Shown here in pieces: positions 48,887 through 60,760 of a DNA stretch of 64,000 nucleotides. The translations under genes and the position numbers were made by a program. How positions within the stretch are numbered: position 1 is the stretch's first letter; each line of letters opens with the position of its first letter. This DNA comes from Bryoerythrophyllum caledonicum (Eukaryota > Streptophyta > Bryopsida > Pottiales > Pottiaceae): assembly GCA_963971425.1 (NCBI GenBank), contig OZ020515.1, positions 38,421,198 through 38,485,197 on the forward strand, given 5' to 3'. The notes beneath the pieces were generated by a model that was given only the letters and a program-made list of their open reading frames with translations, did no database searches and was not told where the DNA came from.

Positions 48887-50006
48887 TAAGATCCGGTTCA
48901 TAGTATGGCCAAAGTGTGGCTCGTTGACCTTCACACTAAGGTGGAGGCACCCAATTCCGATCACTTCACCCAATTGGGGACTCAAATGACATTGTATGTC
49001 AAAAACATTTATGTAAAAATATGTGGAATTAGGAATGAAACTCAACAAATATTTTTTCAAATTTAATCTCAAAGATTTGGAATTGGTATAGAATTTTAAA
49101 GCCCAAAAACCACTAGAGTCCATAATCAAACTATGGAGTAGGTGAGATTTGGTGCCCTCGTTTGCCCAATACCAATAAGTGAGAATGAGTAAAGATAGAA
49201 GACATGCCATGGATAACCAACTCATGGAGGTACCTAATGTCGTTCGGACTTGTTCGACTTTCGAGGCAAGGCCACCAATGAGAGCTCAATTGAGGTGGAG
49301 CAACCCAAAATTGCACACTTCATGACCCAATGCCGATAATGACAGGGGTTTTCAGATGTTGAGTTATCGGTTTTAGGTCGCTTCATATACCATTTCATGC
49401 ATTTATCATTCTCATGTACCATTCCATGCATACTCTACTTATTGGAATTGGGTGGCCATTCAGAATTGGGTGCCTCTACCTCAGAGGCCAAAGTCCAAGG
49501 TTTGTCGCCCTCCATGGGCAACACTTTGGAACTAGGACCAAGACCAAGACCTCTTGAGCAAAACTTAGGTGTCATTTCTGGCCAACCCAAACTTCCTTCA
49601 AGAGTCTGTCATTCATTTAAACAAAATAATCAAATTTTATATTGTATATAAAATTTTCAATCCAAGACTTTGACCCTAACCTTTATTTGGGTTGGAAATT
49701 TGATGGTTGGCTCTCAACTCGGTCATAATGTGAAGCGGCCCAAAGTAGCTGACAACGTTTCTTAGACGATGGTCAAAAATATCCACTTAGATTAGTATTA
49801 AAAAGGAATTACATTAAATATATCTAGAACTGTAGATAGACGGCGGCAATTTTTTTTTTAAATGTAACTTCTGAATATGAAACAGTACAGGATATGGAAA
49901 CACCCCAAATTCCAAAGCATATGCTGCCTCACAAATCTTAATCAATTCACACACATTGAATTAGCAACAATCAGTTCACCATGTGAAGACCAGTTTGCAC
50001 ACCCAA
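48887..50006. other. Spacer without recognised gene
   Basis: Moderately AT-rich DNA. A long minus-strand open frame at 48818-49225 overlaps the MITE and shows no domain, so it is not called. The words CCCAATT, GAGGTGGAG and TTGGGTG recur at 48940-49500, hinting at an old duplicated element. Confidence 0.35.
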
Positions 50007-50225
50007 TACTCTAAGTTTTATGTTTAGTGTAGGCACACTATGTGATTTACACATGCTATATGCTTTCCCTCTCGATGAATTTTTTTACCGACCGTGTTGA
50101 CAATGATCACCCTCTTTAAGTAGTATAGACAGTGATACCCTCGTTAAAAATCTCCACAAAGAGTAAAAAACTATAGCGCTTTCAAATCACACAGTACCAC
50201 TACACTAAACATAAAACTGAGGGTA
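50007..50225. mobile_element. TA-flanked MITE (219 bp)
   Basis: Inverted termini CTCTAAGTTTTATGTTTAGT (left) and, reversed, CCCTCAGTTTTATGTTTAGT (right) extend about 25 bp and are each bounded by TA (50007-50008, 50224-50225), as in Tc1/mariner-derived MITEs. The interior holds two CACCCTC/ATACCCTCGTTAA-type repeats and no coding sequence. A diverged relative of one end is visible near 52280-52385. Confidence 0.65.
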
Positions 50226-52480
50226 GTGCCACCTACATTGAAAATACTGTGTAAGTTGCTTTGCTAAAGTTCCATACATTATTGTATTCTACAGAGTAAA
50301 ATACGTGTCACCCCAAAACAAAAGGACCTGGACGGGGGAGTAAAATGTTTTTTTTTGGCCCACGGGTACATTCTTTTGTACCCGCATGGAACTGCAGTAA
50401 AATTACCGGCCAGGGAGGAAAATGCGGCGACTGGATATGCCACATAATATGCCGGAGGTACATTCTTAGAATAGGCGCAGAGAGTAGGGCCGGTATCCTT
50501 TTTCAACGGTGCCCGGGGAATATTACCTGCTGCCCCAGCACATCCCTTGATGCCGCTGGGATCCCCTCGAGTTTCTGCATCGCGGGCACCGGGCAGCCAC
50601 ACTGCCTTCCCAAAAAAATTAAAACTAAAATTTAAAAAATTAAAAGTTTAAAAAACTTATTCTTCCTCAAACCTGCTGCCCTCCTATTTCTATTATTTTT
50701 TTGATTTTCTTCCTTTACTATTCGAGTTCCTATGCAATGAGCCTTGTTTGGAGAACTTGAATTTTTTTGTAGATTAGAGACATATTTGGTATCAAAATCA
50801 TAATTTCAGTTTGGAAGATATGTATGTTTTTAAAACATTTAATACTTTTCTATGATAAAATCATCATACATTAATTTACGTGATTGTCTATATTGAAAAA
50901 CATTTGATGTTGCAACAAGTGTTTTTGAAGATTAATTCTTTGATTGAAAGATGTAAGAAATAATAGATCATAAACAATGGAGTTTGTGGGGATCTCTTCT
51001 TCTTCCTACATGCCCAATGTATAGCTTTTTTCTTATATTTAAGTTCTATATATACAATTAATATAGTAGAAAATGCACTTCAATTCAACATGTTATCACT
51101 ATATTATGATATGTTGTTATGTATTCCAACTATTTGTCTTTTTGTTATTTTCATTCATTACAGCCAAAAAGATATGATTCAACTACTCACTAGGTTGTCA
51201 TACGAAAAGAGTGAATATTTACAAAAGTGTGGGATTTTACTACTTTTTAAGATGTCATATGTTGGTTTATCTCATATCCAAATGCTACACTGTTCATAAA
51301 ATGCAATGTGGATTGGAGTAGTTTGAGTTTCTACACTAGTTGGAAATTTACACACAATTGTTGACTAACACACATTTGCTTGAGAAAGAATACAAAGCAA
51401 ATGTGGATACTGTACGTGCGGGTCAATTTCCGCACCCATGTGAGGAAATAATTATTTTACTTAAAAGGGTGACTTTGGCACAATGGGTATCACCATGCAT
51501 TACACGGGTATCACCTAGGCATTACAAAGGTATACATTGACATCACATGGGTATGACCAAGACAAATCTCTTGAATTAAAAAGAAAAATCTGGACATCTT
51601 CTTCGGCACAAATTTCCTGAGAAACATAGTCATCAAACATAAAAATAAATTAAAAAATGTAGTTGTTTAACAACTTGGGATTTTGAAACTAATTCACCTA
51701 TTAAAAAATAGCCTCCTTTCTCGAAGCCTATCGTAAAAATCTAACCCAAAAAAATTTAATTTTTGAATTCATTAAAATTAATAAAATTTTCTCTACTTTG
51801 TTTTAATAAGAAAAGAACTCCAAGCGGTTGTTTAGGTCGTGGACATGAAGGTTTTTATGACACAATTAATAATTCTCTTCATTTCCAACTAGGTCTTGCT
51901 TCAGCTCTTCAGGAAGTACTGTACTACTTCTTTAGTAGCTCAACACTACCTCCATATGCATTTCATAAGACTTTCTACAAAAGCCACATCATAAATTAGT
52001 TATTCAACAGCTCGGGGTTTCCACGTTTAAAGAAAGAAAAAGCCTCCCCATTGTGAATCAATTAAGTACACAAGTGATAGGGTATATCCTTCCAAGGTGC
52101 CCGCACCCACAACAGCCCCTGTTCTTCCCCTTCGGAAAAAAAAAACAGCATATGTCAAAGAATATCTACTCACACAACCCTTTCTCTCTAATAAAGAGAG
52201 CATACCCCCAAGCAACCCCCCCCAACCCCCTATGACTCCACACTAATTTTATTGTAAATGCAATAACATTTTACTTCTAATGAATATTTTTACGAGGATC
52301 CCCCTCCTTAAGTAGTGCAAAAAAAAAGAAGTTCTAGCATTTTCAAAACAATTAGTCAAGTTACAATCTTTAGTGTAGTAAGGTGATGGGTTAAGGTGGG
52401 TAATTACGGCCCGTCACCGTGGTAATGGATTTACCATCTCCCTATCACCGTGGGTAAGTTAAATTTACCAGCCTGTGTCG
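50226..52480. other. Spacer with a GC-rich island, upstream of the SPX gene
   Basis: About 50330-50605 is a GC-rich island with a small inverted pair (CGGGTACATTC / GTACCCG) and no recognised coding signal, sharply different from its AT-rich flanks. The rest is AT-rich, with a GGGTATCACC cluster at about 51482-51550. The last few hundred bases are probable SPX promoter. Confidence 0.45.
52082..52089. promoter_or_regulatory. Possible PHR-binding site (P1BS)
   Basis: GTATATCC fits GNATATNC, the palindromic site bound by PHR1-type MYB factors, which drive many SPX genes under phosphate shortage. It lies about 400 bp upstream of the TATA box. The motif is short and expected by chance every few kilobases, so the call rests on context. 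Confidence 0.3.
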
Positions 52481-52490
52481 GTTGGGGCGT

Positions 52491-52499
52491 AAATATAAA
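52491..52499 (+). promoter_or_regulatory. TATA box of the SPX gene
   Basis: AAATATAAA preceded by GC-rich sequence and followed 25-35 bp later by a pyrimidine-rich stretch. This predicts a leader of about 560 nt before the SPX start codon. Confidence 0.5.
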
Positions 52500-52852
52500 G
52501 GCTGCCAGAGTTGCGTTTGTCTTTTACGAGAGAGCTTGTTTTTCGTCTTCCTCGTAAAGAGTTTTCTTCTGTTCAACGTGTGCAGCTTGTTTTCTGGACG
52601 TTTGCGTTTACAGTTTTGTTTTCTCGGCGACGGAGCTTCGCGATCTCGCGGCGGCGGTTGTGCTCTTCCTCTTCATCAGAGCTCTTTCTCGCGGTTTCGT
52701 TTGGACTAGAGTGGAGTGTGCAGGTGTGAGGCGGAGGAAGCTCTTGGCTGTGAGTGATAGAGTGGTCAGGCAGGGGGATTAGTGGTTGTGTGCGACGGTG
52801 TGAGGGAGGTTTTTGACGTCGGTTGGTTTAGTGCGACCGAGGAGCTTGAAAT

Positions 52853-52933
52853 ATGCCGGGTTCCACATCGAGTTTCGCGTTCAACGGGAGGACGCAGTGT
52901 ACTTTGAGAATGCAAGTGAAGTCGCATTCATAG
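52853..52933 (+). promoter_or_regulatory. 26-codon uORF in the SPX leader
   Basis: ATG CCG..TCA TAG, fully inside the predicted leader and ending about 150 nt before the SPX start. It may lower translation of the main frame. No conserved peptide is recognised. Confidence 0.4.
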
Positions 52934-53084
52934 CGTGTGCATCGGAGGCGCTGCGCGTTTTTGAGGCGCTTCTTTCCTTGTTGGAGGAGTGAATTTTTTC
53001 TCTTCCGGTGGCGAAGAGAAAAAATTCTTTACTTTGTCCGGAGGCCGTGCTTGATTTTGGAAGGATTTCGGAGTTCTTTCTGCG

Positions 53085-54484
53085 ATGAAGTTCGGTAAGA
53101 GGCTGCAGAGCCAGATAGAGGAGACGATGCCGGAGTGGAGGCCGCATTTTATATCGTACAAGAAGCTCAAGAAGAGCTTGAAAGGCCTTCATGCGCCGGT
53201 CTGCTTCTCTGAGGCCGCTTTCGAGCAGGTGTTGAGTCCTCCTCTAGCAGGCGCAGAGCAAAAAACGGCTTCAGTCGTTGACGAGGTCGACAAAGAGTTG
53301 CGCCGCGCGAGCGAGGCAGGCGGGCCGGCTTCAGTGCAAGGGTCGCTCCTTTTCAAGTTATCGGAAAACGGCGTTAGGTTGCAAGGCGATAGCGTGCCTG
53401 GGCCAAAATCCGGTGAAGTTTCATTGGAATCAGCCGTGTCAAATGTGGAGCAGGTTCTGGACGACGCAGGCTATGGCGAAGCGACTGAAGAGAAGAAAAG
53501 TGAGTACGAAAGGAAACCTAAACGTGCGAAGCTCGAAGACGAAACCGCTCTGCTCCTGTCCTCGCAGGCCGACTTCGTGACTCTCCTGAACAAGGAATTA
53601 CACAAGCTCAACGTGTTCTTCATCGAGAAGGAAGAGGAGTACGTCATTCGCCTCCAGGTACCGTTGTTTGGAAACAATCTTTCTTCTATGTTCACCAAAG
53701 GTTGGTTGATTGTAAATGCTTTACTAGCGTTATCAGGAATTTCATTCTCACGTTCACAACATGTTATCCGCGGAACAGGAGCTGAAGTACAGAATTGAGA
53801 AAGTCAAGAAAGAACAGGGCGGCAATGAAGAGCTGCTCAAGATTTTGAGAGATATTGTGACCTTCCACGGAGAGATGGTTCTGTTGGAGAATTATAGCTC
53901 CCTGAACTATACAGGTGATTGATCGACATCTCCATTGATTGTCAACACGTTTCGTCCAGAGATAGATTTCTATCGTCCGACATGGTTGCCTGTATCGTCT
54001 CTTATCTACCTCCCTTGTGTTTGCAGGGCTTGTAAAGATATTGAAGAAGCATGACAAAGTGACGGGCACGGTGCTCCGATTACCATTCATTCAAAGTGTG
54101 CTGCTGCAGCCCTTTTTCACGACAGAGCTTCTCTCGAAACTGGTGCGCGAGTGCGAGAACAACTTGCACTCGCTTTTCCCAGTGTCGCCGTTAGAGTCCA
54201 TTTGTAGGCAATTGGAGCAGGAGACTGGTGCCAACCAATCTTCCGCCGCGGGTGGTGGTGGCAACCGCGGCCAAGGCGGCCTCCCGTTCACCCCCGGAGA
54301 GGCTGTGGAGATGATCTACAGGAGCACGGTGGTGGCGTTGCGAACCATGAAGGAGATCCGGCAGAGCTCCACACGGAGCATCTTCTCGCTTCCGCCCATG
54401 AACCGATTCGACGGCGAAGAGAAGTTCGGGGTGGTGATCGACGAGAGGGTGCTCACTCCCGTTGCTGTGGCGCTTTCCAGCTGA
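53085..54484 (+). CDS. SPX-domain protein (stand-alone SPX, phosphate sensing)
   Basis: Stand-alone SPX proteins bind inositol pyrophosphates when phosphate is plentiful and then hold back PHR transcription factors. Exons 53085-53657, 53779-53914 and 54027-54484 close to 388 aa. The SPX core is tripartite. MKFGKRLQSQIEETMPEW and SYKKLKKSLK open the first helices; FVTLLNKELHKLNVFFIEKEEEYVIRLQ is the second conserved block; LKKHDKVTG with its neighbouring lysines completes the basic ligand pocket. A variable acidic linker (about residues 50-160) with a basic patch ERKPKRAKLEDE, a possible nuclear signal, separates the first two blocks. The C-terminal tail after the SPX core is about 100 aa, longer than in typical angiosperm SPX1-3. 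No EXS, RING or MFS domain follows. The gene looks intact. Confidence 0.93.
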
Positions 54485-55327
54485 AATTTTGTGCCAGGCA
54501 AATATCATTAACCACCCCTTTTTCAATAGATTCTACGACATTTTGTGGTATGTGCGCGTTGAAGTTGTAACTAGCTTTTCTCCGGACTGTAAAGATCTTC
54601 AATGTGCAAATATTCTATCACTTGTCTTGAATTATCATGAATAATCCTCTTGTTTCACATACTTCCTCCTCGGACCAGGAAGTTGCATGATTAGTGGCTC
54701 GCGTAACACGATTGTACATGTCTCTGCTTATTTGGTGGGCTGGCTATGAACAGAGTAACAGTATGAAACCTTGATATTAGATACATTGTTCTTTAATCTT
54801 TGTTTGCAATCAGTTTAGCTTCGATTGTTGTTTCATTTTATGAACAGAGTAACAGTATTAAACCTTGATATCAGAAACATTGTTCTTTTATCTCGTTTGC
54901 AATCAGTTTAGCTTTCATTGTTTTCTTGCGAGTTCCTTACAAATAGTGTCATTATTCTGTGTATGTCCAATGTTTCCTGATCGTTAGTATCAGTATTTGC
55001 AATGGAGAATGTTTTGTGGACACCTTTTTAGAATTCATAAAGTACAAATTCGACAAAGTGAAATTGAGGGGTTTATTTTTATTTTTATTTTTATTTTCTC
55101 TCTCAAATGTGGAAGTCTCAAAGAAGGTTATTTATTATAATTTATCATTTTTCAAAAAGTTTTGCAAAAATCTTCATTAATTACGGAAGACATTGATGAG
55201 ATATGGCAGTTAATAGTCCTATTATAAGAATGTTTGTGCTTTCACTGTACTCATGGATAATATATATTTTACGATCAATTGTCTATATCTACAGTATCCA
55301 CTAATAATATTCTTCACTTCATATAAG
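54485..55327. other. SPX 3' region and AT-rich spacer
   Basis: Probable 3' UTR to about 54650. A direct duplication follows: GAACAGAGTAACAGTAT with AACCTTGATAT and the following 80 bp occurs at about 54749 and again at 54842. No gene. Confidence 0.5.
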
Positions 55328-55587
55328 GGCCAGGGCGAATTGACCCCATCGCTAGGACTTACCCGAGGGGGCCATAAGGTGGTGGGGCCAAACCTGGCCC
55401 TATTTTGTTTTTGGATGGGCCTTTTTTATAGCAAAGGAGTGTCCACTAGGGTAAATAATCGTTGTAGGCCTCAAATTTGTAAAAAAAAATCCAAAAAAAC
55501 CTCTGGATCCCCCAAAATAAGAGGGCCAGAAAAATGATGGGGCCCACCTTAGGTAAGTCCCAGCGAGGGCGTCAATTCGCCCTTGCC
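55328..55587. mobile_element. hAT-like MITE, copy 2
   Basis: Inverted termini of about 50 bp (left GGCCAGGGCGAATTGACCCC; right the reverse of GGCAAGGGCGAATTGACGCC). The interior shares AAACCTGGCCC and TATTTTGTTTTTGGATGGG with the copy at 6786-7080, plus AACCTCTG and GAGGGCCAGAAAAATGA. TTCATA-like words flank both sides but the target duplication is imperfect. Confidence 0.65.
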
Positions 55588-56140
55588 TTCATAAGGGCGA
55601 ATCCCAATCTAGTGCTCGATCCGAATTATCACTGTAGCTTCCCTACTTGTAGAATGTAGGGAATCAAATGTAGGGCCACTTCCATGCATCACACCCGTCA
55701 GCTATTATAATTAACCCAAGTTTTTGGGTGCTTTCTAGTTGTACCCAATGACCCTTATTAAGAGAATCTGACAAGTCTCACCTTGAAGTTCCCCATGCGT
55801 CATTTCTGCTTGAACCTAAAATGAACTAGGGGGGTTAAACTAGGAGTTGACTTTTATGTGTAAAGTGATTCGGACACAATCCATGGTGCTGTGATTAGTA
55901 TGTTGGGAGGAAAGGGAGGTTGACGGGCTTGAAATGCGGCTCCACCATGCCCGAGATAATTAGCTATACCCGATGGTTCTTTTTCGGGTAGGGTGAAAAG
56001 TTGGCTACATGGAAGTGACCCAACCCCGTCAGAGATGACGGGTCGGGCATTGCATGGAACCAAGCTCTAAGAGCATCCCCACCAAGTTAGTTGGCTAAGA
56101 TTGCAAGTGTTGATTTGAGCTGTAGCTCTTCGTCCTTGAA
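55588..56140. other. Spacer of mixed composition
   Basis: GC-richer than its surroundings. Contains CACTTCCATG near 55680 and its reverse complement CATGGAAGTG near 56010, a possible eroded inverted-repeat element. GAGCATCCCCACC near 56070 resembles a terminus seen in many plant MITEs. No gene. Confidence 0.35.
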
Positions 56141-56900
56141 GTTTTAATGGGGAGAGGGGCACGTTGGGCAACTCCAATTTTTTTTGCTAGGACACTCTAT
56201 TGAATGTGAGATTTTCAATCCTAGCAAATAATGTTATTCCCTTCTTAATGTAAAAAAAAACTCTTGCCTTTAGTGAAAAATAGCATAATACCCCAAGTCA
56301 AGCATTTTCACACAGTGCCACACATTTGTTGGGCAAGGTACCAAAAAAACTTCTTCTTTTCCACATAAAACTTAGAGATCATATTTTTCATTTTTTTCTT
56401 CTATTTCAAGATGCGGTGTAAACCTTCTTATTGATCGTTAGAATTTTCATTCTAAAACTTATCAAGTTCACAAAAAAATATAATGTAAATTGACAATTTT
56501 GGAATCTTCACTCCTTGCACAATTTTTTTGAATATGCTACACACTTTCTATACCTCTAAAACTTGGTATACAAGGAACTAATATCATGCTCAACATGATA
56601 GTAATAAATTTAGACCTTGTGTAGCGTAAACATTGGCCACCAAGTGAAGTCAAAGTTTGCTGGTCCACTAAACACATGGAAGAAAATCAACCGTCTTCAC
56701 TACTTCAAACACTATTATCTTTTAATTTTGTGTGGCCAAAGTTTATGAAATTTTGTGAGTATGTTATTGAATAAGATTTGATTGAGATCCTACGGTCAAA
56801 ACTAGAAATAAGAGTTTTGTTGTTTTCCCTTATTCATTGCACTAGAACAAGCAGTTTTGAAGTATTTTTGGTGTGAAATTGTCAAAGTAATTTAGAAATC
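56140..56900 (+). mobile_element. TTAA-family element, plus-oriented partial copy
   Basis: Follows T1 order from GGGGAGAGGGGCACG through GTTGGGCAAGGTACC, CACCAAGTGAAGTCAAAG and GCAGTTTTGAAGTATTTTTGG. The outer CCCCTAAA termini are eroded; the right end reads AGTAATTTAGAAATCAA in place of the terminus. Confidence 0.6.
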
Positions 56901-57640
56901 AAACCACAATATCATACCAAATCTAGGTTGTGACCTACTAAAACCAGGCTATAAGTTGATTTTTTTGTAAATCATTACAACATTTTTCATGCTTGCATTC
57001 TCAAGTATATAGATAGTACAGTATTCACACATCTCTATAAAAGAATAAAAGAATATTTTTTGTCCACACCATACAATTTTGTGTCGAAATGTGTCAAATG
57101 AAGTTTGGTAGATGAAATCCGCCCTTATGCCATCGGCAACAACATGGATCTGCACTAGTATATACATAATATAGCATTGTTAAAACTTAAATTGTATCTA
57201 TAAATAATTTAATTTGAATAGAATTTGGAGAGTGTAACTATTGGTCTTTCAATAAACATATGAGGCAGATGTTTTACCTCTCAAAACCATTTTATCCATA
57301 ATATTTAACTATTAACATGTAAATTATTTTTATACTTTCCAAATCAATGACTTTTACAACCATCCATACCTTATGAGATAAAAAATGATATATGTAAATA
57401 TCTTGATAAATACATGAAAATACATGTATAGTATTATTTCAATATAGATAAAAATAATATCTACTCTATATTGAGTAGACTATGCCATCAATAACATGTA
57501 TCAAAGACCGGCTATTATAATGTCTAATCCATAGTTTGAATACAATTTCATTGCCAATGTATCAATGCTATAGTACCTTTCACAAGTAATTGTGATAAGT
57601 CATCATTTGTATTGGAAACTAGAAGTTTGGCTTTTCCAAG
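56901..57640. other. Very AT-rich spacer
   Basis: No gene, repeat or structured signal recognised apart from simple AT-rich DNA. Confidence 0.5.
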
Positions 57641-57649
57641 TTGCAACTT

Positions 57650-59545
57650 TCTATACGAAAACCTTTGAATCTATTTGGAAGGTCACAGAGAGTGCACAAT
57701 CGCAGAATACTCCTAGAATATGCAGCCGTTGAGGACTGGAACACGCTCTGCAATTGCACCATGCACCAGACGCCGCGCCGCATCCAACACTGGGCCCGTT
57801 GCTCGACCTCAGCTCATTTCTGCAGTAGTAGAGAGTATCCAAGGCACCGGGTTGCTCCTGACTAGTGCGCTTCACAAACACATGGAGCACCCTCCTGCTT
57901 ATCTACAAGAGACACATGCGGTTACTATGGAAACTGAGTCTCCCTTGACAAACACCAAACGGGTAGTCACGGACAAAGCTGCTATTGCTTCCCCCAGAGA
58001 AATCCCCGCCACTCCCAAGAAGGCCCATGGAGCCCCCTCTACCCCACCAATGTATCTGTTCCCAATTTCACCACATTCAAATTTTGGTTAGGCTTCTCCA
58101 CCATGGAGAAGCTCGCAATTGATGTCGGGCAGGAACCTCTATATAGTGGAGGAACCGCCAGAGACATGGTGACTTGTGGAATACCGGAAGACGAAGCAAA
58201 GGAAGCTTTGGTGGCTGCAGAGGCGTACCGCCAAGTTCCCCAGCTTCTCTACTGCTCAATACAAATCGACAACACTTCCGGGCACCATTTCAATTTGACT
58301 CTGGTTCCGTTCGACATTCCCACGGACCCCATCACGGTCCTCGCATACGATTCACTTGAATTGCCACAATACTCTTTGTACCACGATGACGTGAAGAAGC
58401 TAGTTTTGGCTAGACTTGACCATATGAAGATACCGGTAGGCACTCACCTCATTGACTCCATTGCCATTCTTTGCAAGGGAGTCCAGAAGGACGAGAAAGG
58501 AGTGTGTATAGGCACCATTAAGTTCCATCTCCTCCGGCCTGAGGAGCATGCTATTGCCTTGTTATATGATACTTGCTACTTCATCCAACAACTGAATCCC
58601 AATGGTCAAGCTTCCTTAGAGAAGGTATACAAGTCCTTCCAAGCGATGGCGCGGAAGGACTTGTCCGTGAGGATCAAGTCACAGACATTAAGAGGAGTGG
58701 CCACTCACACTCTCTTTCAAGACGTCGTGATCAATGGTTTATCTCGAAACCTAGAATTTGAGATCACCGACGTCTAGAAGGTGGTGGAAGACCCACACGC
58801 CTTCATCAGTGTTCCCACACCTCTACATGTCAAGAAGTTCGAACAACATCAAATTACTATGCACCACGAGGTCCTACCGGCACTTGCCACTAACTTTGGT
58901 GGCATGTCTTCTGTTGGCCGGGCAAAGAAGGATGCGATTTCAGTCACCCTCTTCCAACTCCCCATTCTTATGAGTGTCGGTGAAACCACGACGGCCATTT
59001 ACTGCATCTTTGATGCAAAAATGTTGTCTCCTTGTGGTTTCATTGACAAGAGGGGGAAAACACAATGTCAGCGCCAATGTGCAACTCACCAACCCCATCA
59101 TCTACAAGCAATTCTTAAACAAGACTTTTCCTGTTGGCATACATCACGTGGAGGTCTTCCCCCACCGACGGAGTCTAGAAGGTATTGATCCCTCCTGTGC
59201 AGCCTTAGTGTAGAAGTGGAGATTTAATGACATCAACACAATGCCAGTCAACAGTGTGGCCTCCATCCAAGCTTCTCCTGCTCCCAGAGGTGTAACAAGG
59301 TATGAAATGACTACCATCATGGATGCTGGCAATGTAAAATTGCGCCAAGAGCTCACTATCCTACGAGAAGATAACCTCTAGGAGACCAAAGCCTACACCG
59401 ACCGCACCTAGCAAACCCTCAAGACCAACCTTGACAATGTAGAAGGCTTGTTACCCTCCGCACCGGCCGCTTTTCAAGAAATCAAGGCTTCACAGGCATT
59501 AATAGCACCACCCCTTGACAATCAGTCAAATGTGGATTGATTAAG
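57650..59545 (+). pseudogene. Unidentified retroelement ORF1-like region, degraded
   Basis: A nearly open coding stretch whose best part (58103-58777) has MEKLAIDVGQEPL, YCSIQIDNTSGHHFNLTLVPF and LAYDSLELPQYSLYHDDVKKL. It continues past an interruption with VPTPLHVKKFEQHQITMHHEV and ends in a likely coiled coil (NVKLRQELTILREDNL). It directly precedes LINE coding sequence on the same strand, so it is most simply ORF1 of the LINE. I do not recognise the fold, and a separate older element is possible. Several interruptions are present. Confidence 0.4.
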
Positions 59546-59779
59546 GACCGCAACCAAAGATTCCACCAGTTTGGTGCCCTATTGGTGAGCATTGTGTGTG
59601 CTCACCTCCTACTCTTCACTTTACTATTCTATGTCTCTATCTCCTTCTCTGTAGTGCGCCTCCCTCACTTCACTCCACATGTCCATTTTCTCACCGTGGT
59701 TGCACATAGGGTCTTTCTTGTGTTTGTTGTGTATGTCAGATCCCTCTAGCATCCCTCCTCCCTACTATACCCATTGTGA

Positions 59780-60760
59780 TCCCACTAGTGGGTTGCCCCT
59801 TCTCCACTACCCTTACTTGCCACTCTCTTGCCCCCAAGGAGCATGCCAACCCATCCAAATAAACCACTTCCACACCCAAAAATACACTATCCTATGAAAA
59901 CATCATCAAACATTCGTTTTCTCTCCATTGGCAACATTGAACCACATCCGGAGCCCATACTTGGTATTTTTCACAATCACCTCAAAACACACAAAAGTAC
60001 CGCCAAAACCTACAGTGCCCTCAATAATGTCTAATATCAACACCTCGCTCCCAATGTCACACCTCCACTTAATTCCACAGACACCTTACACCTAGCCTAC
60101 ACCATCATCTACCTCAACCTTTCTCAATATACTAACCACATGTCTCGAACTCACCCTCCTGCACACAACCTACACACTCTGACAGCAATATTCCACTCCT
60201 CTCTCAATACCTGGAATAACCTTCTAACCCAACATCCTCAAACCACCAACCCAACTCAATGGACCGACCTATTGATACACACCCTTTCCGCTCTAACCAA
60301 TCCATCCGAACGTCACATCCTCGCCCCACATCCCACTCAAAATACACTCACCTCCACAAAACATATTCACCCAAATTGCGTTGTAATCCCATATGGTGAT
60401 TCCAACCGAGATATTGCTACCATCAATCAACATAGTGGTACTAGCTCCCACCCCCCTTCCAATAAGGACTACCAATGATTTGACATTATTACTTTCCTTA
60501 ATTCAACATACATATAGACCAACACCACCTACTCTAGACAAAGTCGATATGATTACTTAGTCACTAGCCTCATTAATGGCTTTTCCACCACCGTCACCAC
60601 CTTCTCACAATCCTCGTGCACCACAAATACAACCAACCTAAACTTAGACCATTTCTCCATACAACCTTCACATCCTAGACCTCATCCACAATACAACAAC
60701 ATGGACCAATATACTCCTCCTCACCTTACTCACCTAAAAAAACCCACATAAGCAACACAT
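59780..60760 (+). mobile_element. LINE copy E1, internally deleted
   Basis: Encodes FHNHLKTHKSTAKTYSALNN, then NPTQWTDLLIHTLSALTNPSERHI. It then jumps to an endonuclease/exonuclease/phosphatase-type nuclease end: VVIPYGDSNRDIATIN (the GDxN motif), SRYDYLVTSLINGFS and LNLDHFSI (the terminal DH motif). The same modules appear at greater distance in copy E2 to the right, so this copy has lost the part between. Where E2 has a 2A motif this copy reads NIEPHPEP (59933-59956). Codons are strikingly ACC/CAC-rich. Confidence 0.6.

Noticed and set aside
48818-49225. 135-codon minus-strand open frame
   Set aside because: Overlaps the TTAA MITE, shows no recognisable domain and has repeat-like composition.
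50279-50635. Possible genes on both strands of the GC island
   Set aside because: Open frames on both strands of GC-rich DNA without domain, start context or introns.
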